Shown here: positions 33,469 through 42,304 of the stretch, piece by piece | Numbering within the stretch: position 1 is the stretch's first letter | Layout: every line of letters begins with the position of its first letter | Program-made: the position numbers and the translations under genes | NCBI RefSeq assembly: GCF_016862315.1 | Contig: NZ_BOMS01000146.1 | Coordinates: forward strand, 1-64,000 | DNA length: 64,000 bases | Direction: 5' to 3' | From: Actinoplanes palleronii | GTDB lineage: Bacteria; Actinomycetota; Actinomycetes; Mycobacteriales; Micromonosporaceae | Notes under the pieces: model-generated | Database searches by the model: none | What the model was told of the DNA's origin: nothing | What the model saw: only the letters and a program-made list of their open reading frames with translations

Positions 33469-33624
33469 ATGCGAGTGGTGCAGGTGGTCCGTTTCGGTGG
33501 TCCCGAGGTGCTGGTTCCGGGCCGAGTGGTCATCGGGCAGACCTTCCCGCTGGACCGCGCCGCCGACGCGCACGCCGCGATCGAGAACCGCACGGCCGTG
33601 GGCAAGACCCTGCTCCTCATGTAG
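33469..33624 (+). pseudogene. Internally deleted quinone oxidoreductase (zinc-less MDR) remnant
   Basis: A 51-codon open frame. Its first 16 residues, MRVVQVVRFGGPEVLV, are the N-terminus of NADPH:quinone reductases, and its last part, GQTFPLDRAADAHAAIENR followed by TAVGKTLLLM, is their C-terminus. About 250 residues containing the Rossmann domain are missing. The two ends are joined in frame, so a microprotein could still be made from the SoxR-type promoter upstream. Known SoxR targets in actinobacteria include such oxidoreductases. Most likely a deletion relic. Confidence 0.75.
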
Positions 33625-33717
33625 GAACGTGTGACCGCGGTCACCTTTCCCCGATGACCTCGTCCGCCACGCGACGCTCCGCGAACACCTTTCAACCGAA
33701 CGTGAAAGGTGGAGACG

Positions 33718-34113
33718 ATGCTCCGACGACGCTTACTGACAGTGACCCTTTTCCCGGTCCTCGCGGCCACCGGCGCCACGCTGGTCCCGGCCGCCGCCCA
33801 AGCCGCCGATCCGCTGCGGATCAGGGCCCTGCAATGCTTCTCTTTCCAGGCCGGCTCCAACTACGGGAAGATCAACTGCTCGGTCACCTGGGACGGCGGC
33901 GAAGACCCGTCAACCGGAGTGTTCCAGGTCGTCGGCGGCAACCTGCGCGACCGCCAGGAGTCCAGCGACTCCGTGGCCCGGCGCGCGACGTACTCCGCCA
34001 CCTGCTGGACGCCGACCGAGGTCAGCGTCACGGCAACGGTCACCGACGCCCGCGGCACCGCGGTGCCGTCACAGTTCGAGACCAGGTGCAACGCCGGCCG
34101 CCCCGGGCAGTAG
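33718..34113 (+). CDS. Small secreted protein, unknown family
   Basis: A precursor of 131 residues: Sec signal peptide (RRRLLTVTL...AAAQA, cleavage about residue 29) and a mature domain of about 100 residues with three or four cysteines (QCFSF, INCSVTW, ATCWTPTEV, TRCNA) probably disulfide bonded, of all-beta character. The ATG at 33718 follows AAAGGTGGAG; a GTG three codons upstream is less likely. No family recognised. Stand-alone gene. Confidence 0.75.
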   Translation: MLRRRLLTVTLFPVLAATGATLVPAAAQAADPLRIRALQCFSFQAGSNYGKINCSVTWDGGEDPSTGVFQVVGGNLRDRQESSDSVARRATYSATCWTPTEVSVTATVTDARGTAVPSQFETRCNAGRPGQ

Positions 34114-34298
34114 TCCCTCTCCCCGTCCCGCCACCGCTCGGATCTCCTTGATCGGCACTCCGGCGGCAGCCCCTGAGCGTTTCGGCCTTCGCCGGCCGGA
34201 CCGGCTGCCACTGATCGGCACCCGAACCCGCACCAGCTCTGCGATCCTTTGGGTGCTGCCATTGCCGACGAGAAGAACGACGGAGGTAGCGGCACCCC

Positions 34299-35741
34299 AT
34301 GGCGAGTCAGTTGATGCGTTTCCACATGATGATCGCGGCGCTGGCGGTGTTCGGCTTCCTGGCCGTCCCCGACGGCAGCACCCTCCAGGTGATCTGGCAG
34401 GTCGGGTGCGGCTGGTACGCCGCCGCGATCATCATCGCCGGGATCCGGCGCCGCCGACCGGCGATGCCGGTGACCTGGTGGCTGGTCGCGCTCGGGATCG
34501 CCGGCAACGCCGGCGGCATCCTGGTCGAGTACGTGCTGGCCCACATCCAGACCGATCCCGGCTTCCCGTCCGTCGCCGACGTCGCGTACCTGTCGCTCTA
34601 CCCCGCCGTGGCGACCGGGCTGCTGCTGCTCATCCGGCGGCGCACGGCCCGCGACTGGTCGAGCCTGGTCGACGCCACCACACTCACCACCGGCATGAGC
34701 CTGCTCGCCTGGGTGTTCATGGTCAAACCCGCTGCCTCCGACCCGTCCATCGGGCTGCTCGGCCACATCGTCAGCGTGGCCTATCCGGTCGGTGACGTCG
34801 TGCTGCTGGCGATGACCGTGCGGCTGATGCTCAGCGGCGGTACCCGCAACACCTCGTTCCGGCTGACCTGCGCCGCCCTGGTCTGCTTCCTCACCGGCGA
34901 CGCCACCTGGGCGGTCATCAACCAGATGGTCTGGGAACCGGGCCCGATGGCCCACAAGATCCTCGCCGACGTCTTCCTCGCCGGCTACCTGGTGTTCGCC
35001 GCGGCCGCGGTGCATCCCGACGTACGCTCGCTGGCCCGCACCGTCGCACCCCGTCCGGTCCGGATCAGCCGGGGCCTGCTGGTCGTGCTCACCGTCACCT
35101 CACTGATCGGACCGGCGCTGCTGCTCCTGCAGGCGCTGCGGCACCAGGTGACCGACGCGCTGGCCATCGCCATCGGCTGCATCTCGGTCTTCCTGCTGGT
35201 CCTGACCCGGATGTCGCAGCTGCTCACCCAACTCGACCTGCAGACCGAGAAGGTACGCGAGCTGGCCGTCACCGACGAGCTGACCGGCCTGCCGAACCGG
35301 CGCTCCTGGAACACCGAGCTGCCCCGGACCATGGAGCAGGCCCGCCGCACCGGCAACCCGCTCACCGTGGCCCTCATCGACATCGACCACTTCAAGAACT
35401 TCAACGACACGTACGGGCATCCGGCCGGCGACCGGCTGCTGAAGGAGGCGACCGCGGCCTGGCAGCACGAGCTGCGTACGGTCGACCACCTCGCCCGGTT
35501 CGGCGGCGAGGAGTTCGTGCTGGCGCTACCGGATGCCACCACCGCGCAGGCACGCGCCATCGTCGACCGGATGCGCCTGGCCACACCGCTGGGACAGACG
35601 TTCTCGGCCGGCATCGCCGGTTGGGACCGCGCCGAGACCTCCGACGAACTGACCGCACGCGCCGACACCGCGCTCTACCAGGCCAAGAACGCGGGACGTA
35701 ACCAGATCGCCGAGGCCGCGCAGGAACCCGTGACCACCTGA
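34299..35741 (+). CDS. Membrane-bound diguanylate cyclase (GGDEF)
   Basis: A protein of 480 residues. Residues 1-300 contain about 9 hydrophobic segments with charged loops, a membrane sensor of unknown ligand. A short helix (LLTQLDLQTEKVRELAVTD) leads to a GGDEF domain with DELTGLPNRR, DIDHFKNFNDTYGHPAGD and the active-site GGEEF in RFGGEEFVLALP. The intact motif predicts synthesis of c-di-GMP from two GTP, the molecule that delays sporulation in filamentous actinomycetes. No EAL domain. GGAGG upstream of the ATG is distant (12 bases). Confidence 0.9.
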   Translation: MASQLMRFHMMIAALAVFGFLAVPDGSTLQVIWQVGCGWYAAAIIIAGIRRRRPAMPVTWWLVALGIAGNAGGILVEYVLAHIQTDPGFPSVADVAYLSLYPAVATGLLLLIRRRTARDWSSLVDATTLTTGMSLLAWVFMVKPAASDPSIGLLGHIVSVAYPVGDVVLLAMTVRLMLSGGTRNTSFRLTCAALVCFLTGDATWAVINQMVWEPGPMAHKILADVFLAGYLVFAAAAVHPDVRSLARTVAPRPVRISRGLLVVLTVTSLIGPALLLLQALRHQVTDALAIAIGCISVFLLVLTRMSQLLTQLDLQTEKVRELAVTDELTGLPNRRSWNTELPRTMEQARRTGNPLTVALIDIDHFKNFNDTYGHPAGDRLLKEATAAWQHELRTVDHLARFGGEEFVLALPDATTAQARAIVDRMRLATPLGQTFSAGIAGWDRAETSDELTARADTALYQAKNAGRNQIAEAAQEPVTT

Positions 35742-35835
35742 TCCCCCGGCCTGCCGGCTCCCGGCCGACCTGAAAAAATCAGACTGTTCAAAGAATCACT
35801 TGGCGCAGAGTAGTTAACCAGTCACTCTTGGTCAC

Positions 35836-36612
35836 GTGATGCATGAGCAACCACGCCACCCAGCGTCCTGGTGGGCACAGTTTCCCGAACAGTCCGAGCG
35901 GTTCGACACCGCCTTCCTGACCGAGGGCCTCGGTGACCTGATCACCGTCCGGATCCCCGCGCCGCTGCTGCGCCGGGAGGCCGAACTCGCGCTGGAGATC
36001 ATGGTCCGGCACCTGAACAAGCCCGCCAGCGAGGAACTGGCCCATCGCGCCCGCGACGGCGCCGACCGGCTGGCCACCACCGTGGGACGACTGCAGGAGC
36101 GCTCCGGTGACGCACTCGCGCTGCCTGAGGCGCACGCGCTGGTCCACCTGCTCAGCGGCCGGTTCGGCGAGGCCGCCGCCGCGGCCGAGAGCTTCACCGC
36201 CACACACGGCATCCTGCGGGTGTTCGTCGGAGCCCTGCGGATCGCCTCCTTCGACAACGACCTGGCGGTGAAGATGCTCGCCGCCGGCCAGGAGCCCGCG
36301 GCCGCGCTGCGGTCCGGCATGATCCTCGGCAAGTACAGCTGGTGGCCGTCGTGGCTTCTCAAGATTGTCGGCGAGCGGGCGATGGCCGGCATCCTCGACG
36401 ATGCCACCGTCGCCGCCATGGACACCTGCGCGTACGCGGAACTCAGCCCCGCCCAGGCCCGCATCGCGCGCCGTCTGCTCTCCGGCGAGGAAACGCTGAT
36501 CGATGCCTCCGCGACCCGGCTGGAGGGCCTCGGTGAGACCGATGCCGCCGAGAAGCTACGCCGCGGTGACCTGACCACCGTCGCCCTCGCGGCTCGCCTG
36601 ATCCTCGCCTGA
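35836..36612 (+). CDS. Uncharacterised cytoplasmic protein
   Basis: A protein of 258 residues, mostly alpha-helical, acidic, without signal peptide or membrane segment. Tryptophan-rich bits WWAQFPEQSERF and YSWWPSWLLKIVGE stand out. Starts GTG 35836 or ATG 35839. No family recognised. Downstream of the cyclase but with a 94-bp gap, so it has its own promoter; codon use is like its neighbours. Confidence 0.7.
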   Translation: MMHEQPRHPASWWAQFPEQSERFDTAFLTEGLGDLITVRIPAPLLRREAELALEIMVRHLNKPASEELAHRARDGADRLATTVGRLQERSGDALALPEAHALVHLLSGRFGEAAAAAESFTATHGILRVFVGALRIASFDNDLAVKMLAAGQEPAAALRSGMILGKYSWWPSWLLKIVGERAMAGILDDATVAAMDTCAYAELSPAQARIARRLLSGEETLIDASATRLEGLGETDAAEKLRRGDLTTVALAARLILA

Positions 36613-36648
36613 TCCGGACACAGCCGGCCCCACGGTGATGGCGACACC

Positions 36649-36849
36649 GTGCTCACCGGTGATCGCACCGGGCGGGTGGCGCTCAGTGATACCACCGGCC
36701 AACCGATCGGAATGGTACGGACGGTCGAGCACCGACCGCGACAGAGCCCCGGTCTCGGGCCGGGGCCGGCCGGCGACCTGACGAATCCGGTCAGCGGGCT
36801 TCCGCCACTGACCTGCCATCGGCTCCACCTCACACCGGAGATCACGTGA
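36649..36849 (+). CDS. Possible small protein, 66 codons
   Basis: GTG start; the frame ends by overlapping the next gene in GTGA fashion, as real operon genes here do. The sequence (GRVALSDTTGQPIGMVRTVE, later Pro/Gly-rich) is not recognised. It may equally be a non-coding leader for the next gene. Confidence 0.3.
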   Translation: MLTGDRTGRVALSDTTGQPIGMVRTVEHRPRQSPGLGPGPAGDLTNPVSGLPPLTCHRLHLTPEIT

Positions 36850-37142
36850 CCACACCGGACAGTCCCGACAGGGCCTACGACCTGCTGCCGCCGACCCTGG
36901 CCGACGCCCGCGACGCCATTCACCGCGCCCACGGCCACACCGGACGCTCCGCCTGGGCCCAGCTCCTCACCATCGCCGGCCTCACCGGCACCGAAACCGA
37001 CCGATCAGCCCTGCTCCGGATCCTGGAGGCGATGATCCACCTGGACCCGGTCAGCCAGCTCTGCGCCCAAGCGCTGCACATCCGCCTGACCTCCTACACC
37101 CACCTCGCCGCCGCGCACCCCGCGACCAGGAGCACCGCATGA
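36846..37142 (+). CDS. Small helical protein of unknown function
   Basis: A protein of 98 residues, helical: YDLLPPTLADARDAIHRAHG and RSALLRILEAMIHLDP. GTG start at 36846. It is coupled to the GAF gene by ATGA at 37139, so the two are expressed together and may interact. Family not recognised. Confidence 0.65.
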   Translation: MTTPDSPDRAYDLLPPTLADARDAIHRAHGHTGRSAWAQLLTIAGLTGTETDRSALLRILEAMIHLDPVSQLCAQALHIRLTSYTHLAAAHPATRSTA

Positions 37143-37660
37143 ACACCATGACCGACACCGAACTGTTCACCCGGCTCGGCGATCCCGCCCGCATCCACCG
37201 CCTCGCCGAGTACGACCTGCACCACCCGGCCCTGCGTACCCACCTCGACGGCATCGCCCGCGACAGCGCCGAACGTCTGCGGGCCCCGGTGTCGCTGGTG
37301 TCCGTCCTGCTGGACAGCGCGCAGTTCATCATCGGCCGGCACGGCCTCTCCGGCGCCACCGCCGGCCTCCAGGGTGTGCCGGCGGAATGGGCCTTGTGCA
37401 CCCAGACCGTCCTCACCAGTGCCCCCTACTGTGTCTCGGACGGCACCACCAACCCGCGTCACAGCGGCAATCCCATGCTCACCCTGACCGGATTGCGCAG
37501 CTACGCCGGAGTGCCGTTGATCGACGACAACGGCCAGGTGCTCGGCGCGCACTGTGTGCTCGACACCGTCCCCCGGCACTTCACCGAGCACGACATCGCC
37601 TCCCTCACCGAAGGAGCCGCCGAAGCCCTGCGCGTCCTCGGCCGATACCACGACGCCTGA
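37139..37660 (+). CDS. GAF-domain protein
   Basis: A protein of 173 residues, a single GAF domain: APVSLVSVLLDSAQFIIGRH, the CTQTVLTSAPYCVSDGTTNP region, LRSYAGVPLIDDNGQVLGAH and a C-terminal helix. GAF proteins bind small ligands, cyclic nucleotides or haem-like cofactors. No output domain is attached, so it likely works through a partner such as the coupled 98-residue protein. Confidence 0.85.
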   Translation: MNTMTDTELFTRLGDPARIHRLAEYDLHHPALRTHLDGIARDSAERLRAPVSLVSVLLDSAQFIIGRHGLSGATAGLQGVPAEWALCTQTVLTSAPYCVSDGTTNPRHSGNPMLTLTGLRSYAGVPLIDDNGQVLGAHCVLDTVPRHFTEHDIASLTEGAAEALRVLGRYHDA

Positions 37661-37697
37661 CCGGACACCGTCGCGGAAAGCCGCCGTCAGCCGCAGG

Positions 37698-38861
37698 TCA
37701 CCACGGCACGGCGACCACCCGCACGTGCTGGTCATCGGGGTGGTGCAGCGAGATGAACAGCGAGCTCGCGGTGCTCAACTCCGGGTGCCCGATGAACGCG
37801 TAGCACCAGCTCGTCGTGGTGCTGGCGCATCCCGGCAGCACCGCTTCCGCGCCGGCCGTCCACGGGCCGGTCGGTGCCGTGGCGGTCCAGACCCGGTAGT
37901 GGCCGGCGATGGTGGTCTGCTCGATCGCGACGTAGCCGCGCCCCGGGAAGACCCGCACGTCGATCCCGAGCGGGCGCGCGCCCGGCAGCGCCGACGTCGC
38001 GGCCGCCGGGTCCGCCGACCACGTGGTCCCGGTCCAGTACCGGTAGCTGCTCCCGGTGGACCAGCCGGTGCTGGACGACCACGGCGTGCGCGCGAGCGCG
38101 ACGGTCCCGGCACCGCACGCGCCGAACGCCGACGAGGTGCACAACGACGTGTACAGATAGAGGTACCCGTCGGCGGCGAAGGTCGGCGAGCCGAGCCGAT
38201 ACTGCCAGGCCAGCTCACCGGCGGCCGGGCGCGGGAAGACGGTGGCCGGTCCGACCAACTGGTTGGTCACCGGGTCGTAGAAGGTCACCCCGTAACTCTG
38301 CGTGGTCCAGGCGTTGTTATAGACACAAACATTTGTGTACGTCAGGAAGAGCAGCCCGGAGCCGCTCCGCCCACTGATCACCCGGTTCGGTCCGCGGGTG
38401 AGGCCGGTGATCCACGACGCGGCGTAGGACTGCGTGCCGCTCGCCCCGCACGCCGTGGTGGTACCCGGCAGCACCAGCCCGGACGGCGTGGGCAGGAACG
38501 GCGCCGGCCCCCGCGTGCTCGGCACCGCCGGCGCGGCGGGCGGCGTCGGCAGTTCGCTCAGCGTGGTGGGCACCTGGCCGGCCACGTACGACCCGACCGC
38601 CGCGGTCGACCCGCCGATGAACCCGATCACGGTGCCGGCCGGGTTGATGACCGCCGTGTCGCAGAACGTCCACAGCGCCTGCCCACTCGCCGACGGCAGG
38701 GGCGCGCTGTATCCACAGTCGCGCCCGATACTGTTGCCGCTGGCGGTCTCGTACCGTGACCCCACCTGCGCCGGCGGCGGCACGTCGGCCAGTGCCACGC
38801 CGGGCACGGTCAGCGCCGCGCCCACGACGAGTACGCCCAGAAGTGCTCTGCTGATCCGCAT
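37698..38861 (-). CDS. Secreted protein, DUF4185-like
   Basis: A precursor of 387 residues: signal peptide RISRALLGVLVVGAALTVPG cut near VALA. The mature part has repeated beta-strand motifs ALWTFCDTAV, GSGLLFLTYTNVCVY, GYLYLYTSLC, GYVAIEQTTIAGHYRVWTA and WCYAFIGHPELS, suggesting a beta-propeller like the DUF4185/GH43-type folds. Several Cys. The start is the ATG at 38861. Possible role in polysaccharide binding or cleavage beside the pectate lyase; activity not shown. Confidence 0.65.
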   Translation of the reverse strand: MRISRALLGVLVVGAALTVPGVALADVPPPAQVGSRYETASGNSIGRDCGYSAPLPSASGQALWTFCDTAVINPAGTVIGFIGGSTAAVGSYVAGQVPTTLSELPTPPAAPAVPSTRGPAPFLPTPSGLVLPGTTTACGASGTQSYAASWITGLTRGPNRVISGRSGSGLLFLTYTNVCVYNNAWTTQSYGVTFYDPVTNQLVGPATVFPRPAAGELAWQYRLGSPTFAADGYLYLYTSLCTSSAFGACGAGTVALARTPWSSSTGWSTGSSYRYWTGTTWSADPAAATSALPGARPLGIDVRVFPGRGYVAIEQTTIAGHYRVWTATAPTGPWTAGAEAVLPGCASTTTSWCYAFIGHPELSTASSLFISLHHPDDQHVRVVAVPW

Positions 38862-39097
38862 GATCCCCCGATCATCCAATCATCATTGTCGATGTCAGGA
38901 TGGCACGCGCCCGCAGCTCGCGGAACCGCCGGCGCCCGTCGCGTCACCGACCGGAGGAGCGTGGCCCGCCGAACCAGTGACCCAGGTACTCCGAATAGAA
39001 GTTTGCTGATTTCTGTTGTCGCCGTGTTCCCCGAGCATCCACTTCCTGCAGAGCCAGGTGCGTCCTCACCTGGCGCGTCCTCAGGAAGGAGATCTCG

Positions 39098-40567
39098 ATG
39101 TCCGGGACCTCCCCGCGACACCGACGCCGGTTGCTCGGCCTCGTTGTCGCTTTCGCTCTCCCCGCCGCGGCCGTCGTCGCCGTCGCCCTGCCCTCCGATG
39201 CGGCGACGGCACCGGCCCCGAGTGGCGTCTACACCCTGGCCTCAGGTTCCAGCGGCAAGTGTGTCGACGTGACCGGCGCGTCCACCGCCAGCAGCGCCCT
39301 GCTCATCCAGCTCGCCTGCACCACCACCGCCAAGAACCAGCAGTGGACCGCGAAGCAGCAGAACACCGGCCAGTTCCAGCTGGTCAACGGCAACAGCGGC
39401 AAATGCATCGACGTACCCAGCTCCTCCAGCAATTCCGGCACCCAGCTGCAGCAGTACAGCTGCGGCGACAACACCAAGAACAATCAACTCTGGACGTTCA
39501 CCGCCTCCACCGCGGTGACCGGAAAGTACCTGGTCAAGAGCGTCGCCACCGGCCTCTGCCTCAGCAACAAGGACGGCTCCACCGCTGGCAACAACCCGAT
39601 CGTCGAAGAGACCTGCTCCGACATCGCCCGCATGCAGTGGATGTTCACGCAGGTCGGCGGCGGGTCGCGGTGGTCGAATGCGGCTGACGGGTTCGCGTCC
39701 ACCGACGGCGGGACCACCGGTGGCGCGGCCGGCGCGTCGGTCACGGTCACGACGTACGCGGATCTCTTGAAATATGCGACAGCGGTCGAGCCGTTTGTGA
39801 TCAGGGTGAGCGGCACGGTCACCTACCCCACCTACGGCTACGAGCTGCGGGTGACGTCGAACAAGACGATCGTCGGGGTCGGTACCACCGGCCGGATCAA
39901 GGCGGGCGGGTTCTTCCTGGCCGCGGGCGTGCACAACGTGATCATCCGGAACCTCACCATCGGGGACACCGCGATGACCGACGACGACCCGGACGACAAG
40001 ACGTATGACTACGACGGCATTCAGATGGACACCGCCGACCACGTCTGGATCGACCACAACACGTTCCAGAACATCAACGACGGCTACATCGACTCGCGCA
40101 AGGACACGTCCTATGTCACCGTCTCGTGGAATCGGCTCGGTAACCACAACAAGACGTTCGGCATCGGCTGGACCGACAACGTGACGGCCCGCGAGACCAT
40201 CCACCACAACTGGTTCTTCAACACCAACCAGCGCAACCCGAGCGCCGACAACCTGCAGTACGCGCACCTCTACAACAATTACCTGCAGAACATTTCATCG
40301 TACGGAAATCTGTCGCGCGGCAGCACCAAAATGGTGCTGGAGAACAGTTACTTCGACGGCGTCGCCAACCCGTACAACATCGACGACACCTCGAAGGGAC
40401 AGCTCAAGCAGAGCGGCAGCATCGTGGTCAACTCCACCGGCAAGCAGGTGACCGGCGGTTCCGCGTTCACCCCGAGCGCGTTCTACGCCTACGTGCTGGA
40501 CGCGGCCGCGGACGTGCCCGCACTGGTCAAGACCTACTCAGGCCCCCAGGCCGACATCACCATGTGA
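39098..40567 (+). CDS. Secreted pectate lyase (PL1) with N-terminal ricin-B domain
   Basis: A precursor of 489 residues. Signal peptide about 1-36 (long basic start, then LLGLVVAFALPAAAVVAVAL). Ricin-B/CBM13 domain about 40-190 with GKCVDVTGAS, GKCIDVPSS and QQW/QLW motifs. Pectate lyase parallel beta-helix about 205-489: DGIQMDTADHVWIDHNTF, SWNRLGNHNKTFGIG and the arginine in NTNQRNP that abstracts the proton in this family. Ca-binding aspartates occur in the DDDPDDKTYDYDG segment. It cuts polygalacturonate by beta-elimination. Good RBS (AAGGAGA). Confidence 0.92.
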   Translation: MSGTSPRHRRRLLGLVVAFALPAAAVVAVALPSDAATAPAPSGVYTLASGSSGKCVDVTGASTASSALLIQLACTTTAKNQQWTAKQQNTGQFQLVNGNSGKCIDVPSSSSNSGTQLQQYSCGDNTKNNQLWTFTASTAVTGKYLVKSVATGLCLSNKDGSTAGNNPIVEETCSDIARMQWMFTQVGGGSRWSNAADGFASTDGGTTGGAAGASVTVTTYADLLKYATAVEPFVIRVSGTVTYPTYGYELRVTSNKTIVGVGTTGRIKAGGFFLAAGVHNVIIRNLTIGDTAMTDDDPDDKTYDYDGIQMDTADHVWIDHNTFQNINDGYIDSRKDTSYVTVSWNRLGNHNKTFGIGWTDNVTARETIHHNWFFNTNQRNPSADNLQYAHLYNNYLQNISSYGNLSRGSTKMVLENSYFDGVANPYNIDDTSKGQLKQSGSIVVNSTGKQVTGGSAFTPSAFYAYVLDAAADVPALVKTYSGPQADITM

Positions 40568-40574
40568 CAAACGC

Positions 40575-40607
40575 CGGGCACGGCGCTCCCCCGGAACGCC
40601 GTGCCCG
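40575..40607. terminator. Hairpin between pectate lyase and YciI-type genes
   Basis: Perfect 11-bp stem CGGGCACGGCG / CGCCGTGCCCG with an 11-base loop, 7 bp after the pectate lyase stop and 9 bp before the convergent gene's stop. No T-run follows on the plus strand. Likely terminates both strands. Confidence 0.65.
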
Positions 40608-40616
40608 CCGATCGCA

Positions 40617-41165
40617 CTACCGTCGCCCACCGAAAGTCCAGCGGTGCACCTCGATGGAGTCGTATCGCTCCCGGGTCAGCACCGCGCACGCCTCATCCGG
40701 ACCCGGCGCGACGATCAGCAATGCCGTGCCCAACCAGGTCACCCCGTCGTCGGCCAGCAGCGGCCCGTAAGCGATCAGATCATCCCGGCCCGCCGGCACC
40801 TCGAGGTCGGCCGCCGCCCCCGCGCCGAACCCGAGCACCAGGTACCCGTCGCCCTCGGCCGCACCACCGGGGAAGTCCCACATGGTGCGTCCGAGCGCGT
40901 TGCGCCACCGCCGCAGCAGCACGTCCCGATACACACCGGCCTGATAGGTGGGTTCGTCAAAGGCAAACGCCCGAGCCGCGGCAGGATCGGGAAGATCGAC
41001 GATGTGCAGGCTGCCGGTCGGGGTTTCCCCGTCAGCGGCCAGGGTCGGACCCCGGGCAATCAGCTCCGCCTCGAACCCGTCCATGTACGCCCAATGGGCC
41101 TCCCCCAGCTCGTACCGCAGCGCCAGCGAACCGGGCCGGTCGCGGTGATAACACAGGAACTCCAT
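40617..41165 (-). CDS. YciI-family protein with two YCII-like units
   Basis: A protein of 182 residues. N-terminal unit: FLCYHRDRPGSLALRYELGE, HWAYMDGF and PAAARAFAFDEPTYQAGVY; C-terminal unit: GRDDLIAYGPLLADDG and TRERYDSIEVHRW. Each resembles a YCII/dimeric ferredoxin-like half, so one chain may form the active dimer itself. YciI proteins are small lyase-like or regulatory enzymes with few known substrates. Start ATG 41165; a GTG two codons earlier is possible. Confidence 0.75.
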   Translation of the reverse strand: MEFLCYHRDRPGSLALRYELGEAHWAYMDGFEAELIARGPTLAADGETPTGSLHIVDLPDPAAARAFAFDEPTYQAGVYRDVLLRRWRNALGRTMWDFPGGAAEGDGYLVLGFGAGAAADLEVPAGRDDLIAYGPLLADDGVTWLGTALLIVAPGPDEACAVLTRERYDSIEVHRWTFGGRR

Positions 41166-41189
41166 ACCCACAGCCTTCCAGCCGGACCG

Positions 41190-42186
41190 TCAGGTCAGCC
41201 GGCCGAGGAGCCCCGGGCGGGGGCTCGATGCGATCACGCTGAGGGGATTCGGATCGACGCTCCAGGCCGCGGCGACCCGCATGACGTCGTCCCAGCCGGT
41301 CTCCGTGCCGTTATGGAGGCCGATCGCCGCGGCGATCTGCTCGACCGTGCCGCCAGCACCGCCAGCCAGGTCCGTTTGACGCCGAAGCTCACCACGGCGG
41401 GAGTACCGGGCGGCAGGTGCTCCACCGGAAGATCCGCGATCATCCGCACCGCTGCGGCGCACACCGTGGCCAGGTCGTCGGCGCGGCCCAGCCAGGTCTG
41501 CCCGGCGACCGGCCGGTTGCCGGCACTGCCCGCGCCGGTGAGCCGGACGTCGCCGGTCGACAGCTTTCGAGGTGCACGGTCGCGCCGCCGTCGAGCAGAC
41601 GCCAGTCGACACCCGCGGCCGCGAGCGCCTCCGCGTACCCCGGATTTTCTCCTCGCTCCGATGCGGGAAGCGCGGCACGGACCGCCGCGAGCAGCGATCC
41701 GGCGTCCGGATCTGCGGTGTACGCCGGGCCGACGGAAAAGCCCCTGACGACCGGCATCACGATCAGTCGGCCGACGGCGGAGGTGACGATCGCTGCTTGA
41801 TGGATCGTCGGCCACCGGGGCGGGACCGCGTCGAGCACGCGACGGACCATCGCGCCGAGTTCGTGCGCGATGTCGGCGGCCGACGGCATCTCCGCCTCTG
41901 GACCGAACGGGTCGACGGCGGCGTGCCAGGTGCCGTCGCTGAGGAAGACCCGCGCGGATTTCTCGGGCCGGTATCGCTGAACCGGGACACCGGCGACGTC
42001 CTCACAGAACGACCGCCACGAGACCCCCTCGTCCCGGTAGGCCTCGGAAGCCAATGAGTAGAGCTGCAGAATCGCGTCACCCAGCTGCGCGCAGGAGGCA
42101 TCATCGGCGACGGCCACACCAGTGGTGAACCGGCCGCGCGTGACGAACACGCGCCCCTCGAAGACATGAACCTCGCCCCACAACAC
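41190..42186 (-). pseudogene. Uncharacterised protein gene with two single-base frame breaks
   Basis: Reading from the GTG at 42186, about 205 codons form a convincing protein (MLWGEVHVFEGRVF, RYRPEKSARVFLSDGTWHAA, IVMPVVRGFSVGPAYTADPD). At 41565 coding sense moves to a second frame: GAAAGCTG needs one more A to read LEKLSTGDVRLTG. Near 41355 it moves to a third: GGCGGCACGG needs one more G to read LAGTVEQIAAAIGLHNG. With both bases restored the product is 332 residues ending at 41190. The family is not recognised. Either a double pseudogene or base-calling errors. Confidence 0.65.
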
Positions 42187-42304
42187 GCCCGAGACCCTGT
42201 CCCCGCCCTACGACAAGAACCCCGCGTCCCCCACCGAAGCCAGCCAGCCGGCCCGCAAATCTTGTAACTTCAGGCCGAAGACCAGCGCGAGGAGGCAAGA
42301 CAGC

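Noticed and set aside
34140..34298. Separate small gene upstream of the diguanylate cyclase in the frame starting at 34148
   Set aside because: It continues as an Arg-rich shadow over the cyclase gene and has no ribosome site.
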